In this document: piece by piece, positions 23,851-25,327 of the stretch
How the letters are laid out: every line of letters begins with the position of its first letter
Numbering within the stretch: position 1 is the stretch's first letter
Source: a virus
Length of the DNA stretch: 25,327 nt
Virus record (IMG/VR): IMGVR_UViG_3300012928_000037
Coordinates: 1-25,327 of that record
Strand: one strand, 5' to 3'
Made by a program: the position numbers and the translations under genes
The notes under the pieces: model-generated
The model's input: only the letters and a program-made list of their open reading frames with translations
Databases searched by the model: none
What the model was told of the DNA's origin: nothing

Positions 23851-25017
23851 ATGTCAGAACTACTAGAAAATCGCTGGCAGGATACCAAAACCGCTCTTTT
23901 AGAAGGCCTAAATGGTAACAAAAAGGCTGTAATGGCAAGTACTCTAGAAAACACACGCAAGTGGTTAACAGAGACTGCTACTGCAGGGGCTACAAGTGCA
24001 GGTAATGTTGCAACTCTAAACAGAGTTATCCTTCCGGTAATCAGACGTGTTATGCCGACTGTAATCGCCAACGAAATTGTTGGTGTTCAGCCGATGACAG
24101 GTCCAGTGGGTCAAATCCACACATTAAGAGTACGTTACGCAGATTCATCTGATGGTAACGAAGTAGGTGAAGAAGCACTTTCACCATTTAAGATCGCGGC
24201 GGCATATTCAGGTAACGCCACTGACGCAACACCAAAAGGTGGAGCAACAGCGGCACTTGAAGGTTCTGCAGGTAAGAGATTATCTATCCAGATCTTAAAG
24301 CAAACAGTTGAAGCGAAAACTCGTAAGTTGAGTGCTCGTTGGACGTTTGAAGCGGCACAAGATGCTCAAGCACAGCAAGGTATTGACATCGAAGCAGAAA
24401 TTATGGCGGCATTGGCGCAAGAAATTACTGCTGAGATCGATCAAGAAGTACTTGCTTCTTTAAGAGCACTTGCTGGTTCAACAAACCAACAAGCATACGA
24501 CCAAAACGCAGTTAGCGGTACAGCAACATTCGTAGGTGACGAACACGCGGCATTGGCTGTGATGATCAACCGTGTTGCTAATACTATCGCTCAAAGAACA
24601 AGAAGAGGCGCAGGTAACTGGGCAGTGGTTTCACCACACGCATTAACAGTACTACAATCTGCTACTACTTCTGCGTTTGCTAGAACAACTGAAGGTTCTT
24701 TCGAAGCACCAACAAATACTAAATTTGTAGGTACATTGAACTCAGCGATGAAGATTTACGTTGATTCATATGCGGCAGACAACACAGCAGTTCTAGTTGG
24801 ATACAAAGGTTCATCTGAGTCAGATGCGGCGGCATTCTATTGCCCATACATTCCGCTAATGTCTTCAGGCGTTGTATTGGATCCATCATCTTTCGAGCCA
24901 GTAGTAAGTTTCATGACTAGATATGGTTATGTTGAGTTATCAAACACAGCATCATCTCTAGGTAATGCGGCAGACTACTTAGGTACAGTTACAGTTGCAA
25001 ACGTAACATTCTCGTAA
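23851..25017 (+). CDS. 23: gp23 major capsid protein (compact form)
   Basis: The protein has 388 aa. Its HK97-fold gp23 blocks include 'NRVILPVIRRVMPTVIANEIVGVQPM' in two parts (about 56-80), 'RKLSARWTFEAAQDAQAQQGID' (about 155-176), 'NWAVVSPHALTVLQS', 'MKIYVDSYA', 'YCPYIPL' and 'RYGYVEL'. A gp21-type site at LTE41|T is likely for maturation, less far in than in T4 (65). It is clearly shorter than T4 gp23 (521 aa) and cyanophage gp23 (about 460-470), mainly for lack of an insertion domain. The RBS AAGGAG ends 7 nt before the ATG. A strong terminator follows. Confidence 0.95.
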   Translation: MSELLENRWQDTKTALLEGLNGNKKAVMASTLENTRKWLTETATAGATSAGNVATLNRVILPVIRRVMPTVIANEIVGVQPMTGPVGQIHTLRVRYADSSDGNEVGEEALSPFKIAAAYSGNATDATPKGGATAALEGSAGKRLSIQILKQTVEAKTRKLSARWTFEAAQDAQAQQGIDIEAEIMAALAQEITAEIDQEVLASLRALAGSTNQQAYDQNAVSGTATFVGDEHAALAVMINRVANTIAQRTRRGAGNWAVVSPHALTVLQSATTSAFARTTEGSFEAPTNTKFVGTLNSAMKIYVDSYAADNTAVLVGYKGSSESDAAAFYCPYIPLMSSGVVLDPSSFEPVVSFMTRYGYVELSNTASSLGNAADYLGTVTVANVTFS

Positions 25018-25040
25018 GATACTGCGATACTGAAATATGA

Positions 25041-25069
25041 GATAGGCCCTTCGGGGCCTATCTTTTTTT
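25041..25069 (+). terminator. Strong intrinsic terminator after gp23
   Basis: A perfect 9-bp stem, GATAGGCCC (25041-25049) with GGGCCTATC (25054-25062), is closed by a TTCG tetraloop and followed by seven T residues. It lies 24 nt after the gp23 stop and ends the prohead/capsid operon. Confidence 0.95.
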
Positions 25070-25117
25070 ATGACTAATCAAAATGTCTATTTTGGTAAAC
25101 CTTTTTGCATTTTCTGG

Positions 25118-25146
25118 TTGCTTTTTAAATAAAAGAATGTTATATT
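25118..25146 (+). promoter_or_regulatory. Possible sigma70-type promoter upstream of the right-end non-coding region
   Basis: TTGCTT (25118-25123, weak -35), exactly 17 bp, then TATATT (25141-25146, 5 of 6). It lies about 45 nt after the gp23 terminator and points into a hairpin-rich stretch. Confidence 0.35.
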
Positions 25147-25149
25147 AAT

Positions 25150-25327
25150 ATTAACTTTAACACAAACTAAGAGAGTTATAAACTCTTAGCACTTGTGGCA
25201 GAATAACCCTTCGGCAGGGGGGTAATGCACACTAAAGTCTTTTACGCGGCCAAGTGGCTAGGTTTAGGCGGAGGTGGTTGGAAGTAGATATCATATCTAA
25301 ACCTTGCAAAATTCAGATGTGATCTGC
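25150..25327 (+). other. Non-coding, hairpin-rich stretch at the right edge (cut)
   Basis: No convincing gene starts in the last about 250 bases. Structure is seen instead. AGAGTT/AACTCT with an ATA loop (about 25173-25187) can alternatively pair as CTAAGAG/CTCTTAG. CCCTTCGGCAGGGG follows around 25208-25220. A 7-bp GGTTTAG/CTAAACC pairing (about 25261-25267 with 25297-25303) encloses an AGATAT/ATATCT palindrome. The local G richness is higher than in nearby genes. This could be the 5' part of another ncRNA or an untranslated leader; the window ends before this can be decided. Confidence 0.35.

Noticed and set aside
25224-25327. tRNA at the right edge
   Set aside because: GGTTTAGGC and AAGTGGCTAGG resemble tRNA fragments, but no cloverleaf with T-arm and acceptor pairing can be drawn on either strand within the window.
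1-25327. CRISPR arrays, insertion sequences, integrase or attachment sites
   Set aside because: No spaced direct repeats, transposase motifs or integrase genes were seen. The only tandem repeat is the coding 18-bp array at 12071.

Overview
The window is a 25.3 kb stretch of an AT-rich T4-like marine myovirus (contractile tail). Virion genes are recognisably T4-type: gp5, gp53, gp48, gp26, tape measure, gp20, prohead core, gp21, gp22 and gp23. So are the replication and transcription genes gp55, gp47 and gp46. The small conserved proteins and gene order resemble cyanophage and pelagiphage T4-like genomes. No photosynthesis gene is present. A SAR11-like or other AT-rich marine host is plausible, but that is inference.

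Layout. (1) 1-4675, minus strand: a tightly coupled baseplate operon, gp48 > gp53 > large hub protein > gp5-like spike (cut by the left edge). (2) 4705-9084, plus strand: a perfect sigma70-type promoter drives late sigma factor gp55, a second sigma70-type promoter drives gp47-gp46, then a small basic protein and a GIY-YIG nuclease. (3) 9085-9525: no gene, but dense RNA structure, including a 13-bp stem with a GCAA tetraloop and a possible pseudoknot; this is a candidate structured ncRNA. (4) 9526-12433: a 62-aa conserved protein (minus), then two plus-strand Ala/Gly/Pro-rich proteins that look like prohead-targeted, protease-processed internal proteins. (5) 12430-13520, minus: gp26-like hub/chaperone, followed in the -1 frame by a 70-aa frame reached through a T_TTT_TTC slippery heptamer. 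This suggests programmed frameshifting as in lambda G/GT. (6) 13594-15658: an accessory island of an Asp/Asn-hydroxylase-like 2-oxoglutarate oxygenase (plus), an AGAT-like amidinotransferase and a CPFA-motif protein (both minus). (7) 15723-25017, plus: tape measure, portal gp20, two conserved small proteins, acidic prohead core protein, protease gp21, scaffold gp22 and an unusually short capsid protein gp23. A strong intrinsic terminator follows. (8) 25074-25327: a further non-coding, hairpin-rich stretch with a possible promoter.

Regulation. Sigma70-type promoters precede gp55 and gp47. NATAAATA late-promoter boxes precede the internal proteins, gp26, the accessory island, tape measure, the gene after gp20, and the prohead operon. 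This fits gp55 being made early and then switching on virion genes.

Whole-window signal. By manual reading, the 4-mer AGCT never occurs, and neither GCAGC nor GCTGC occurs, although all other palindromic 4-mers do. Ala-Ala pairs are spelled GCG-GCN or GCC-GCN, as if to avoid GCWGC. This looks like strong counter-selection of two restriction-type sites.
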